Origin: Clostridia bacterium
Lineage (GTDB): Bacteria; Bacillota; Clostridia; Christensenellales; Aristaeellaceae
Reading direction: 5' to 3'
Length of the DNA stretch: 34,485 nucleotides
NCBI GenBank assembly: GCA_017936375.1
Contig: JAGBFR010000015.1
Coordinates: 1-34,485 of the forward strand
The translations under genes were made by a program, and so were the position numbers. Every line of letters begins with the position of its first letter. The stretch's first letter is position 1. Below are positions 17,061-24,379 of the stretch, piece after piece. The notes below the pieces were generated by a model that worked only from the letters and a program-made list of their open reading frames with translations, had not been told where the DNA came from and searched no databases.

Positions 17061-17822
17061 TTACAGCGTCGCGCCGAAGTCGGAGACGATGATCTGGCCG
17101 GTCAGCGCGCGGGATTCGTCGCTCGCCAGGAAGAGCAGCACGTTGGCGACGTCCTCGGGCAGGCAGGGCTGCACGCGCAGGTTCATGTGCTTCATCATCT
17201 GGCCGAACATGTCCTGATTCAGCGTCGCCGGATCGGTCTTGGACATCGGGGTCAGGATGGTGGAGGGATTGACGGAGTTGCAGCGGATGCCCGTGCCGGT
17301 GAAGCGCATGGCGGTGTGCTTGGTCAGGCCGATGATGGCCGCCTTGGAGGACACGTAGGACGCGCCGCCGCAGCCGAAGGCGCCGGCAACGGAGTCAAGG
17401 TTGATGATGGAGCCGCTGTTGCAGGGGATCATGTACTTGAGGACCGCGCGGGTGCAGTACATGGTGCCCTTGGTGTTGATGGAGTAGACCCAGTCGCAGT
17501 CCTCGTCGCTGTAGACGTCGATCGGCTTGAGGCCCGCCTCGAGCACGCCGGCGTTGTTGACGAGGATATCAATCTTGTCGAAGGCCTCGATGGTCTTGGC
17601 GGCGAGGTTCTCGCAGTCCTCGACCTTGGAGACGTCCGTCTGCACGACCAGCACCTCGCCGCCGGCAGCGCGGATCTCAGCGGCAACTTCCTCCAGCTGC
17701 GGGAGACGGCGGGCGCTGATGACGACCTTCGCGCCTTCCTTGGCAAAGAGCTTCGCAGCCGCGGCGCCGACGCCGGAGTTGCTGCCCGTGATGATAGCGA
17801 CCTTGTTGTCCAAACGACCCAT
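17061..17822 (-). CDS. Short-chain dehydrogenase/reductase (SDR family)
   Basis: This 253-residue enzyme has TGSNSGVG (12-19), NNAG (89-92), Asn116, Ser144 and the YVSSK motif (Tyr156, Lys160): a complete classical SDR catalytic tetrad. SARRL after beta strand 2 is compatible with NADP. AGGAGG lies about 8 bases before the ATG on the minus strand, and a consensus promoter lies about 50 bases upstream. It is the first gene of a unit with the second SDR, which is the same length but clearly different in sequence, so the pair is not a recent duplication. No substrate can be assigned. Confidence 0.92.
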   Translation of the reverse strand: MGRLDNKVAIITGSNSGVGAAAAKLFAKEGAKVVISARRLPQLEEVAAEIRAAGGEVLVVQTDVSKVEDCENLAAKTIEAFDKIDILVNNAGVLEAGLKPIDVYSDEDCDWVYSINTKGTMYCTRAVLKYMIPCNSGSIINLDSVAGAFGCGGASYVSSKAAIIGLTKHTAMRFTGTGIRCNSVNPSTILTPMSKTDPATLNQDMFGQMMKHMNLRVQPCLPEDVANVLLFLASDESRALTGQIIVSDFGATL

Positions 17823-17858
17823 AATGATATACCTCCTGAAATTATTGCTAAAGATTTC

Positions 17859-17898
17859 ACAATAGAAACATTGTAATCTGAGTGTGCATTTTCGTCAA
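17859..17898 (-). promoter_or_regulatory. Promoter with overlapping palindrome for the SDR pair
   Basis: On the minus strand TTGACG (17893-17898) and TACAAT (17870-17875) are spaced by 17 bases, close to the vegetative consensus. A palindrome ACAAT-N6-ATTGT (17859-17874) covers the -10 element and the expected start of transcription. A repressor bound there would block the promoter, so the pair is probably inducible. No regulator gene is adjacent. Confidence 0.7.
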
Positions 17899-17949
17899 GG
17901 GTATTTAGTGAAATTGTTGAAAAAATAACATTCGATCAGGCCGGGAAGC

Positions 17950-17988
17950 AAAAAACCGCCCCTGTCGTTTTCTGACCGAGGCGGTTTC
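17950..17988 (-). terminator. Intrinsic terminator of the tRNA-Arg gene
   Basis: On the minus strand AAACCGCC (17980-17987) pairs with GGCGGTTT (17953-17960), followed by a T-run. It lies directly after the 3' end of the tRNA fragment, so it is the original chromosomal terminator of that tRNA. Confidence 0.8.
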
Positions 17989-17990
17989 TA

Positions 17991-18035
17991 TGGCGCACCC
18001 ATCGGGAGTCGAACCCAAGGCCTTCCGCTTAGGAG
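17991..18035 (-). tRNA. 3' half of tRNA-Arg(CCT), split by an integrated element (attL)
   Basis: Read on the minus strand this stretch gives an anticodon loop CTCCTAA (anticodon CCT), the 3' anticodon stem GCGGA, a 5-base variable loop, and a T arm TTGGG-TTCGACT-CCCGA. The acceptor strand TGGGTGC, a discriminator G and an encoded CCA complete the 3' half. The 5' half is missing: the bases upstream of the anticodon loop (GTTTA) cannot form the stem. This is what remains when an element integrates into a tRNA gene and carries a replacement 3' end at its other side, outside this window. Confidence 0.88.
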
Positions 18036-18176
18036 TAAACAAGGGCGTATTTTCCATAGGGTGCTGTGATGTCTTGCTGTGTCGCAAAATCCAACAATAT
18101 CAGGAAAAACGGAGGAATCGGATGTTTCCCAAATCCATGCCGTATCGCCTGATTTCGCCCCGTTTCAGGGCGTCCA

Positions 18177-18232
18177 CTTAGCAATTTCTTAGCAAATGGC
18201 GGTTCGAATTCTAAATTAGCAAAATTGCTAAG
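18177..18232. repeat. TTAGCAA repeats with inverted arms near the element end
   Basis: CTTAGCAATTT (18177-18187) and AAATTGCTAAG (18222-18232) are perfect 11-base inverted arms. Between them TTAGCAAA occurs twice more (18189-18196 and 18216-18223). The cluster begins about 140 bases inside the attachment site, where integrase or excisionase arm-type sites are often found in such elements. Function is inferred. Confidence 0.6.
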
Positions 18233-18274
18233 AGGCGATTTTTGTATGCTTGACAAGTGAAAATGATGTGTGCG

Positions 18275-18307
18275 GAGAGCTGAACAGCGTGTTTGGCTCT
18301 CTTTTTT
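18275..18307 (+). terminator. Leader hairpin with T-run ahead of the ParB-like gene
   Basis: GAGAGC (18275-18280) pairs with GCTCTC (18296-18301), followed at once by six T residues and then by the ribosome site GAGAGG. It lies between any upstream promoter and the gene, so it would act as an attenuator rather than the end of an operon. A TTGACA at 18250-18255 could be a -35 element, but no good -10 follows. Confidence 0.6.
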
Positions 18308-18327
18308 GTTGAAAGAGAGGGTTTTGA

Positions 18328-19251
18328 GTGAAAGAAAACCGAAAGATGGAGCTGACCTCATATGATGAGATTTTCTCCACGGAGGAAAGCCGCCAGGATG
18401 CGGCGCGGGAAAAGGTGATGGAGATCCCGCTAAGCGAGTTGTATGCGTTCAGGGATCATCCGTTTAAGGTGCAGGATGATGAACGAATGATGGATACCGC
18501 GCAGAGCATCCGGGAATACGGCGTGCTCGTCCCGGCCATCGCCAGGCCAAGGAAAGAAGGCGGGTATGAACTGATTTCCGGACACAGGAGAAAGCGCGGC
18601 TGCGAGCTTGCAGGACTTGAAACGATGCCGGTGATCGTCCGGGACATGGACGATGATGCCGCGACGATTGTGATGGTGGACAACAACATACAGCGTGAAA
18701 GCCTTCTCCCCAGCGAGAGGGCTTTTGCCTATCGGATGAAGCTGGAAGCGATCAAGCGGCAAGGCGCGAGGAGTGATTTAACTTCTGCCCAAGTTGGACA
18801 GAAGTTGAATGCAAGGCAGATGGTTGCAAAAGATGCGGGAGAAAGTGCCGGGCAGATTCAACGATTCATCCGCCTCACCAAGCTTATTCCTCAACTGCTT
18901 GACATGGTGGATGAGAAAAAGATTGCGTTCAATCCTGCGGTAGAACTATCATACCTCAAACTGCAGGAGCAGGTGGAGCTTCTGGATGCTATGGAGAGCG
19001 AGCAGGCGACGCCGTCGCTTTCTCAGGCGCAGCGGCTCAAGAAGTTCAGTCAGGAAGGGCGGCTGTCGCTTGATGTGATGCGCGCGATCATGTCAGAGGA
19101 GAAGAAACGTGATCTGGATCGGGTGACGATCGGCAGCGACAAGCTGCAGAAGTATTTCCCAAAATCGTGGACGCCCGCGCAGATGGAGGCGCAGATCATC
19201 AAGCTGCTGGAAAGCTGGCATAGAAAAAGGCAGCAGGCGCATGAAAGGTGA
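18328..19251 (+). CDS. ParB/Spo0J-like partition protein
   Basis: The 307-residue product contains the ParB N-terminal nuclease-like domain: IPLSELYAFRDHPFKV, then QSIREYGVLVPAI, then GYELISGHRRKR (G85 to R88), the CTP-binding and clamp motif of the family. The RESLLPSERAFAY helix and a helix-turn-helix region to about 200 follow. It binds a centromere-like DNA site and helps keep or regulate the element. No ParA partner is adjacent, which is common for the ParB-like gene at the start of clostridial integrative elements. The GTG at 18328 follows GAGAGG by 7 bases; an ATG at 18346 is an alternative. A hairpin with a T-run precedes the ribosome site. Confidence 0.9.
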   Translation: MKENRKMELTSYDEIFSTEESRQDAAREKVMEIPLSELYAFRDHPFKVQDDERMMDTAQSIREYGVLVPAIARPRKEGGYELISGHRRKRGCELAGLETMPVIVRDMDDDAATIVMVDNNIQRESLLPSERAFAYRMKLEAIKRQGARSDLTSAQVGQKLNARQMVAKDAGESAGQIQRFIRLTKLIPQLLDMVDEKKIAFNPAVELSYLKLQEQVELLDAMESEQATPSLSQAQRLKKFSQEGRLSLDVMRAIMSEEKKRDLDRVTIGSDKLQKYFPKSWTPAQMEAQIIKLLESWHRKRQQAHER

Positions 19252-19266
19252 TGCGTCTGCTGCTTC
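19229..19266 (+). terminator. Hairpin at the end of the ParB-like gene
   Basis: GGCAGCAGGCGCAT and ATGCGTCTGCTGCTT pair almost completely (two G-T pairs) around a short loop that includes the ParB stop codon. Only a weak pyrimidine tail follows (CTTCT). It separates the plus-strand ParB gene from the convergent Xre gene. Confidence 0.55.
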
Positions 19267-19278
19267 TATGAGGTTGTA

Positions 19279-20376
19279 TCAGGAACGGCTGATTTCATCG
19301 ACGTTTTGAATGACCTTGATGGCGTTATTTGTAGCTTCCAGCAGATTGTCTGAGGTGAACAAACAGGCTGTGTTGTAGACCAATTCGGCAGGCGTATTTC
19401 CAGTTGCTTTGATTGCCTGACCAATGGCTTCCTTGGCGATTGCCTGAAGCAACTTCTGCTGCCTTTGGCGCTGCTCTTCAGCCATGCGCTGCTGCGCCAA
19501 GACATTCCCCCAATACTGATTCCAGTTCTGCTGAAAGGCGTTAGGAGCAAGCTGGTAGCTGCCGGAAGGAGTCATGCTGTCATGGGGAAGCTGGCTGGCA
19601 TAGCCGTAGCGATATGCCTGAAGTTGTGCTTGACGGTAATCCAATTCGCGTTGGAGCTGCTCACGTTTCCGCTGATTTCGCTCCATGTCCTGCTGCAGTT
19701 TACGCATGAAAGGATTGTCCTTCATGACTGGATTCTGCTGCGTGGACACATCGCTGTCCATCAGGTCATAGATGGTGCAGCCGAGCGTTCTGGCCAGCGC
19801 GTTGAGAATATTGAACTGCGCGCGGCTGATGTCGTTTTGCCGCTGCTCGTACATCTGAATGGAGCGCAGTGAAACGCCGCTGAGCTGCGAAAGCATGGCT
19901 TGCGAGAGCTTGGCGCGGTTACGAAGGATTTCAAGGTTTGTTGGCCGTGTAGCAAGACGCTGATTCATCGCATCCACAAAGCGCATGATGTCCGCTTCGT
20001 GAAGAGTGGGATACCAGCTGCGCATTTCGCTGAGCGATACGACAGCGACGATTTCTTGGAAGGTTCGGTTGGCATACCACTGATAATAAGCGAGACACCA
20101 GCCGACCCAGAATTCGGGCGTACGGTCGATGGAGGTATACACAGACGGCGGATATGAGAAGTCCATTCGCACAAGGCGATAGAGCTCGACACCTGTTTTG
20201 CCGGTGATGAATGTGGGATTGCCGCGCTCGAACTGCTGCGCGTAGGGCGAGAGAAGAAAGGAATGGAAGAAATAGTCGATGTGTTCAAATCGCACATTGA
20301 CGGCATAGTCCAGCATTGTGGCCATGGTTACCATGGCATTATCCAGATAATCAGCGGGATAAGCGCGGATCTCCAT
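19279..20376 (-). CDS. Xre-family regulator with N-terminal DUF3990-partner domain (putative antitoxin)
   Basis: The product is 365 residues from the ATG at 20376, preceded by AGGAGG (20385-20390) with 8-base spacing. The first 140 residues form an unassigned alpha/beta domain rich in aromatic residues (DYFFHSFLLSPYAQQF, FWVGWCLAYYQWYANRTFQEI). Residues about 147-207 are a clear Xre/Cro helix-turn-helix (RAKLSQAMLSQLSGVSLRS). The C-terminal 150 residues are Gln-rich and partly coiled coil (RKREQLQRELDYRQAQLQAY). The gene starts inside the end of the DUF3990 gene (26-base overlap), so the two are translationally coupled like a toxin-antitoxin pair. It probably binds the two TATCATT palindromes upstream of the operon. 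The antitoxin role is inference. Confidence 0.75.
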   Translation of the reverse strand: MEIRAYPADYLDNAMVTMATMLDYAVNVRFEHIDYFFHSFLLSPYAQQFERGNPTFITGKTGVELYRLVRMDFSYPPSVYTSIDRTPEFWVGWCLAYYQWYANRTFQEIVAVVSLSEMRSWYPTLHEADIMRFVDAMNQRLATRPTNLEILRNRAKLSQAMLSQLSGVSLRSIQMYEQRQNDISRAQFNILNALARTLGCTIYDLMDSDVSTQQNPVMKDNPFMRKLQQDMERNQRKREQLQRELDYRQAQLQAYRYGYASQLPHDSMTPSGSYQLAPNAFQQNWNQYWGNVLAQQRMAEEQRQRQQKLLQAIAKEAIGQAIKATGNTPAELVYNTACLFTSDNLLEATNNAIKVIQNVDEISRS

Positions 20377-21037
20377 CCTCAATACCTCCTCTCAGAATGT
20401 CCAGTAAGTAAATGTCGTTTGTGTCTATGGTCAGGTTGGCTTTGCTGGAGCGGTATGCCTTCCTGGCTTTCGTGTCGCGCACCATATGCAGCGGATAGTA
20501 TACGCTGTTTTCTACCGGATCAGCCTGAACGAAGCGCAGCGCGTCAAACGCTTTCTGAGAAACCAGCACATACTGGATGCCCAACTTGCCCAAACGCATG
20601 GCGCGGCTGAGATGGCTGACGGAGATCGCGTTGTTCAGAAAGTCCTCGGCAAAGGAAAAGTAGGAATCATCTGCACGGTAGCCCTTGATGATATCGTAGC
20701 TTGAAATATCGATGTCAAAATGCTCCATCAGGTAGGTTTTTCCCTGAATGCTGATGGGCGTCGTAAGCGTGAATGTACGGTTCTTCAGCAGAATGGTCAT
20801 CCAGTGGAGAATGCCGTATTTACTCAGATCGAGCACCTTCAGATCGGCGGTGTCGATCTCGTATTGATTGACATATCCATCAAGTCCCTGGAGCTTGGAC
20901 GCCCATTCGCAAGCCAGATCACGGTGCGCTGTGCAGTAAAAGCCCTGACCGTAATCGTTGTTGCGTTTGCCCTTGCCGAGCGCCGGATGTTCAATCTTTT
21001 CAGTCGAACCGTGATACAGCGTGAGAATCTTGCTCAT
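20351..21037 (-). CDS. DUF3990 protein, ADP-ribosyltransferase-like (putative toxin)
   Basis: The 228-residue product begins with LTLYHGSTEKIEHP and DYGQGFYCT, the conserved start of the DUF3990 family, which is related to the ADP-ribosyltransferase fold. His9 and Gly10 in YHGS and the aromatic/Gly pattern in GQGFYCT would line the NAD site, with further conserved residues in CEWAS and the C-terminal QYVLVSQKA strand. If active it would transfer ADP-ribose to a target or hydrolyse NAD. It is the first gene of a two-gene operon with the Xre gene and has its own promoter with a palindrome between -35 and -10. A toxin role is inferred from fold and context; no target is known. Confidence 0.75.
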   Translation of the reverse strand: MSKILTLYHGSTEKIEHPALGKGKRNNDYGQGFYCTAHRDLACEWASKLQGLDGYVNQYEIDTADLKVLDLSKYGILHWMTILLKNRTFTLTTPISIQGKTYLMEHFDIDISSYDIIKGYRADDSYFSFAEDFLNNAISVSHLSRAMRLGKLGIQYVLVSQKAFDALRFVQADPVENSVYYPLHMVRDTKARKAYRSSKANLTIDTNDIYLLDILRGGIEDGDPRLSR

Positions 21038-21058
21038 AAGGCACCTCTCTATATCTGT

Positions 21059-21120
21059 ATTGTATCATTGAAATGATATAAATTCAATGGAAATTATCGA
21101 ATTGTATCATTAAAATGATA
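21059..21120 (-). promoter_or_regulatory. DUF3990-Xre promoter with twin palindromic operators
   Basis: On the minus strand TTGAAT (21082-21087) and TACAAT (21059-21064) are 17 bases apart. Two near-identical palindromes, TATCATT-N2-AATGATA, lie at 21063-21078 (in the spacer, touching the -10) and at 21105-21120 (upstream of the -35). They start 42 bases apart, four helical turns, so two repressor dimers would sit on the same face. The Xre product is the natural candidate to bind them. Confidence 0.8.
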
Positions 21121-21216
21121 TGGAAAGCGAAGGCGTAATATGCACGAAATAGAGCCGATGAGGCTCAAAACAAGATGATCCGGCTGCCTTTGCTTGGCAA
21201 CGGATGAAACGAGGAC

Positions 21217-21237
21217 AGCGCTCATTGGAGCGTTTTT
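21217..21237 (+). terminator. Leader hairpin with T-run ahead of the HTH replication-type gene
   Basis: AGCGCTC and GAGCGTT pair (7 bp with one G-T) around a 4-base loop, followed by five T residues ending at 21237. The ribosome site AAAGGAG of the next gene begins about 16 bases later, so any transcript entering from upstream must pass this terminator before reaching the gene. Confidence 0.65.
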
Positions 21238-21268
21238 ATTTTGCCTAGAAACGAAAGGAGAAGAGAAT

Positions 21269-22123
21269 ATGTCGGTTTGCAGAGTGGTCAAGACCAGAGA
21301 CTTTACGATCATGTCGAATCATCACCTGAAGAACAAGAATCTGTCGCTCAAGGCGAAGGGATTGCTCAGCTATATGCTGTCGCTGCCGGAGGACTGGAAC
21401 TATACGATTGGTGGCCTGACAGTGGTCTGCATGGAGGGCAGGGACGCGATCCGCGAAGCGGTCAAGGAACTGGAACGGCAGGGCTACGTCGTGCGTACCC
21501 GCGTCCGCGATGAGCAGGGGCGGTTGCGCAATGCGGAATACACGATCTATGAGGTGCCGCATTCTGCGCAGGAGAAACCTGCGTCGGAGAATCCTGAACA
21601 GGAAAAAGCTATGCAGGAGAAGTCTATACAGGAGGTTTCTGTGCAGGAGAATCCCAGACAATTAAATACTAAACAAGTGATTACGTACCCATCCAAAACG
21701 TATAAACCCAATACTCATGCAGAAAATCCTAATCAATCCAATCCTAATCCATCGATCTGCGTGCAACGGGAGAGCATGGAGGAGCTGCGAGAGACGATCC
21801 GGGAGAATATCGGCTATGATTGCCTTGTCAATGAATTCAACCGTCAGCGCTTGGATGAAATCGTGGAGCTGATTGTGGAGACGCTATCGACCAGCGGCGA
21901 AACGATCACAATCTCCGGTGAGGCGTATCCTGCTGCGCTTGTGCGGCAGCGTTTCATGCAGATCAACAGTCTGCATATCGAATACATCTTCTCCTGCCTC
22001 GAAAAGAGCGGCAGCGACATCCGCAACATCAAGCGGTATCTGCTGACGACGCTGTTCAACGCGCCGGCGACCATGAACAGCCACTATGACGCGATGGTGC
22101 GGCATGACATGCAGGAGTGGTAA
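21269..22123 (+). CDS. Helix-turn-helix replication-initiator-like protein (DUF6017-type C-terminus)
   Basis: The product is 284 residues from the ATG at 21269, which follows AAAGGAG at 9 bases; in-frame codons back to 21194 cross the leader hairpin and are not used. The N-terminal 95 residues (VVKTRDFTIMSNHHLKN, LSLKAKGLLSYMLSLPEDW, REAVKELERQGYV) form a winged helix like those of plasmid and ICE replication initiators. A low-complexity Gln-Glu-rich linker (about 100-135) follows, with degenerate repeats of (M/I/V)QE(K/N). The C-terminal domain (about 170-284, NIGYDCLVNEF, EYIFSCLEKSG, IKRYLLTTLFNAP) matches the DUF6017 region found in the same proteins. It is likely a DNA-binding factor for the element's replication or control. 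Confidence 0.85.
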   Translation: MSVCRVVKTRDFTIMSNHHLKNKNLSLKAKGLLSYMLSLPEDWNYTIGGLTVVCMEGRDAIREAVKELERQGYVVRTRVRDEQGRLRNAEYTIYEVPHSAQEKPASENPEQEKAMQEKSIQEVSVQENPRQLNTKQVITYPSKTYKPNTHAENPNQSNPNPSICVQRESMEELRETIRENIGYDCLVNEFNRQRLDEIVELIVETLSTSGETITISGEAYPAALVRQRFMQINSLHIEYIFSCLEKSGSDIRNIKRYLLTTLFNAPATMNSHYDAMVRHDMQEW

Positions 22124-22176
22124 CATTGAGCGGCGGACAGATTTGCGGTAAGCTGAAGGTGAAGGGAGTGAATCAT

Positions 22177-22530
22177 ATGAGTGAACTGCGATATGTGCGG
22201 TGCGGCGATTACCTGATTCCGGATCTGACTCTGAATGTGAAGGTCTATCCGCCGCTTGGCAAATACGGCAGGATGCGGGAGAAATATCTGAGAGAGCACC
22301 GACACCTGTTGTACAGCACGATGCTGCTCGGCGGCAGGCTGGATGAGCATCTGCATGAGATCGATGTTGCTGCCCGAAAGAGAATGGATCAGCTGATGCG
22401 GCAGATGGCGGAAACAGCCGGGATCACGGAGGAACTGAAAGCGTGCGATCCGATGCGCTGGGTGGGTGAAATGAACGCAATCAAGATGCAGGCAGAAGAG
22501 ATGATTCTTGAGGAACTGATTTACAACTGA
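22177..22530 (+). CDS. tnpV: TnpV-like transposon protein
   Basis: The 117-residue product starts at MSELRYVRCGDYLIPDLTL and continues with PLGKYGRMREKYLREHR, HEIDVAARKRMDQLMRQMA and DPMRWVGEMNAIKMQAEE, the conserved stations of the TnpV family found in Tn4451-type and other clostridial elements. Its function is unknown; it is a reliable marker of such elements. GAAGGGAG precedes the ATG. An upstream in-frame codon at 22117 would overlap the end of the previous gene and lacks a ribosome site. Confidence 0.88.
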   Translation: MSELRYVRCGDYLIPDLTLNVKVYPPLGKYGRMREKYLREHRHLLYSTMLLGGRLDEHLHEIDVAARKRMDQLMRQMAETAGITEELKACDPMRWVGEMNAIKMQAEEMILEELIYN

Positions 22531-22542
22531 ATACAGCGTGAC

Positions 22543-22571
22543 AGGGCGAGGCATGGAGCTTCGCTCTTTTT
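22543..22571 (+). terminator. Leader hairpin with T-run ahead of mobC
   Basis: AGGGCGAGG (22543-22551) pairs with CTTCGCTCT (22559-22567, two G-T pairs) around a 7-base loop and is followed by TTTTC. The mobC ribosome site AAGAAAGGAG comes about 9 bases later. Same design as the leaders at 18275, 21217 and 24647. Confidence 0.6.
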
Positions 22572-22598
22572 CTTTGAAACAAGAAAGGAGCAAAACAT

Positions 22599-22946
22599 AT
22601 GAGTGACAACAAGAGAGAAACGAGAACCAAGCGGATGAAGGTGCACCTGACGCCGCAGGAGCATGAGTGGATCAAGGAGAAGATGGTGCAGGCGGGCATG
22701 ACGAACATGAGTGAGTTTATCCGCAGGATGGCTATGAACGGGTATGTGATCAATGCGGATCAACCGGAGCTTGATGAGATCCTTCGGCTGATGCACTACA
22801 CGGGGAACAACCTCAGGCAGATTGAAAAGCATGTGCGCGAGAATGAGCTGGAGCATATGGCCGAGGTGGAGCAAATGATCCGGAATCATGAGGAGATCGA
22901 GGATACCCTGGGTGAGATCCTCAGGATCCTCGGTAAGCTTTCGTGA
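22599..22946 (+). CDS. mobC: MobC-like relaxosome accessory protein
   Basis: The 115-residue product starts with a basic segment (KRETRTKRMKVHLTPQEHEW), then a ribbon-helix-helix-type region (MTNMSEFIRRMAMNGYVI), and a MobC signature (LMHYTGNNLRQIEKHVREN). It ends in an acidic helical tail. MobC proteins bind the transfer origin and open the DNA so that the relaxase can cut. AAGAAAGGAG precedes the ATG, after a hairpin and T-run. The relaxase lies 1.8 kb downstream, with the oxidoreductase and a small gene in between. Confidence 0.9.
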   Translation: MSDNKRETRTKRMKVHLTPQEHEWIKEKMVQAGMTNMSEFIRRMAMNGYVINADQPELDEILRLMHYTGNNLRQIEKHVRENELEHMAEVEQMIRNHEEIEDTLGEILRILGKLS

Positions 22947-23019
22947 CAGGAGCATTTGGTCCGGTCGCAAGCGGTTAAAACGCATTCTGAGACGGCATCC
23001 TACTGTGTGAGGTGAGGAT

Positions 23020-24318
23020 ATGGACTCGATATGGACGATTTCGGCGCAGCTGCCGTCCTTTGAGCCGCTCAAAGAGGATATCAAAACGGATGTGCTGATC
23101 ATAGGCGGCGGATTGGCGGGGCTTTTGTGCGCATGGCGTCTGAAACAAGCGTGTGTGGATGTTACGCTGGTGGAAGCGGATACGATTTGCAACGGCATCA
23201 CGAAGAACACGACCGCCAAGATCACATCCCAGCATGGGCTGGTGTATGATGCGCTGATCCGCAAGATGGGCGCAGAAAAGGCAAAGCTCTATCTGCAGGC
23301 CAACCAGAGCGCTCTGCAGCGGTACAGGGAGATTTGCCGGGAGATCGATTGCGACTTTGAGGAGCAGGACGCCTTTGTCTATGCGCTGCATGATCGGCAG
23401 AAGATCGACAGGGAACTGGAAGCGCTGCAAAGGCTTGATTTCGATGCGACGTTTGCAAAGGATCTGCCGCTGCCATTTCCGGTGGCCGGAGCGGTGAAGT
23501 TTTCGAATCAGGCGCAGTTCCATCCGCTGAAGTTTGCGGCTGGGATTGCGAAAGACCTTCGGATTTACGAACACACCAAGGTGCGGGAACTGATGCCGGG
23601 GAAAGCCATCACAAACGGCGGGACGATTTCAGCAAAGAAGATCATCATCGCCACGCATTTTCCGATGATCAATAAGCATGGCGGCTATTTCATCAAGCTG
23701 TACCAGCATCGCTCCTATGTGCTGGCGCTGAAAAATGCGCCGTCCTTTGATGGGATGTATTTGGACGAAGATGAGAAAGGACTGTCCTTCCGGTACTATA
23801 AGGACATGCTGCTGCTTGGTGGCGGCAGCCATCGCAGCGGCAAACAGGGCGGGAACTGGCATGAGCTGGAGCGGTTTGCCAGACAGCATTATCCTGATGC
23901 AGAAATCGCTGCGCGCTGGGCGACACAGGACTGCATGACGCTGGATCATGTGCCCTACATCGGCCAGTATGCGAAGAACACGCCGGATTTGTTCGTGGCT
24001 ACGGGATTCAACAAATGGGGCATGACGACTTCGATGGTGGCGGCAGATATTCTGACCGATCTGGTGCAGGAGAAGAAGAATCCCTATGCCGTCGTGTTTG
24101 ATCCGTCCCGAAGCATCCTGCATCCGCAGCTTTTCCTGAACGCTGCCGAAAGCACGATTAACCTGCTGACACCGACTGTGCCGCGCTGCCCGCACATGGG
24201 CTGTGCGCTCAAGTACAACAAGGCTGAGCATACCTGGGATTGCCCTTGCCACGGCTCGCGCTTTGCGGAGGACGGAACGCTCATCGACAATCCGGCGACG
24301 GATGATAAAAGAATGTGA
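23020..24318 (+). CDS. FAD-dependent oxidoreductase with C-terminal Rieske 2Fe-2S domain
   Basis: The 432-residue product opens with a DAO-type FAD/NAD fold (IIGGGLAGLLCAWRLK, then VTLVEADTICNGITKNTTAK). Family stations such as RSYVLALKNAP and LGGGSHRSGKQGG follow. It ends in a Rieske domain with C390-x-H392 (CPHMGC) and C408-x2-H411 (CPCHGS), which ligate a 2Fe-2S cluster. Electrons would pass between the cluster and FAD to oxidise an amine or similar substrate. The architecture is that of the known FAD/Rieske YhfW-like family; the substrate is unknown. GAGGTGAGG precedes the ATG. It sits between mobC and the relaxase gene as passenger cargo of the element, in the same direction and probably cotranscribed. 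Confidence 0.88.
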   Translation: MDSIWTISAQLPSFEPLKEDIKTDVLIIGGGLAGLLCAWRLKQACVDVTLVEADTICNGITKNTTAKITSQHGLVYDALIRKMGAEKAKLYLQANQSALQRYREICREIDCDFEEQDAFVYALHDRQKIDRELEALQRLDFDATFAKDLPLPFPVAGAVKFSNQAQFHPLKFAAGIAKDLRIYEHTKVRELMPGKAITNGGTISAKKIIIATHFPMINKHGGYFIKLYQHRSYVLALKNAPSFDGMYLDEDEKGLSFRYYKDMLLLGGGSHRSGKQGGNWHELERFARQHYPDAEIAARWATQDCMTLDHVPYIGQYAKNTPDLFVATGFNKWGMTTSMVAADILTDLVQEKKNPYAVVFDPSRSILHPQLFLNAAESTINLLTPTVPRCPHMGCALKYNKAEHTWDCPCHGSRFAEDGTLIDNPATDDKRM

Positions 24319-24379
24319 AGTGCTCCGGCGTGAATGACGGTATGAGCATCGGGGAAATCTGAATGCGAGGTGATTGACC

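Noticed and set aside
16773-17876. Plus-strand open frame across the dehydrogenase genes
   Set aside because: The minus strand encodes two complete SDR enzymes with all motifs; the plus frame is compositionally biased and has no family features.
17990-18181. Short plus-strand frame over the tRNA fragment
   Set aside because: It overlaps the tRNA remnant, has no ribosome site and shows no protein features.
21568-21660. Short degenerate tandem repeats considered as a CRISPR or satellite
   Set aside because: They are in frame and encode the Gln-Glu-rich linker of the HTH protein; units are irregular and there are no spacers. No CRISPR array was seen anywhere.
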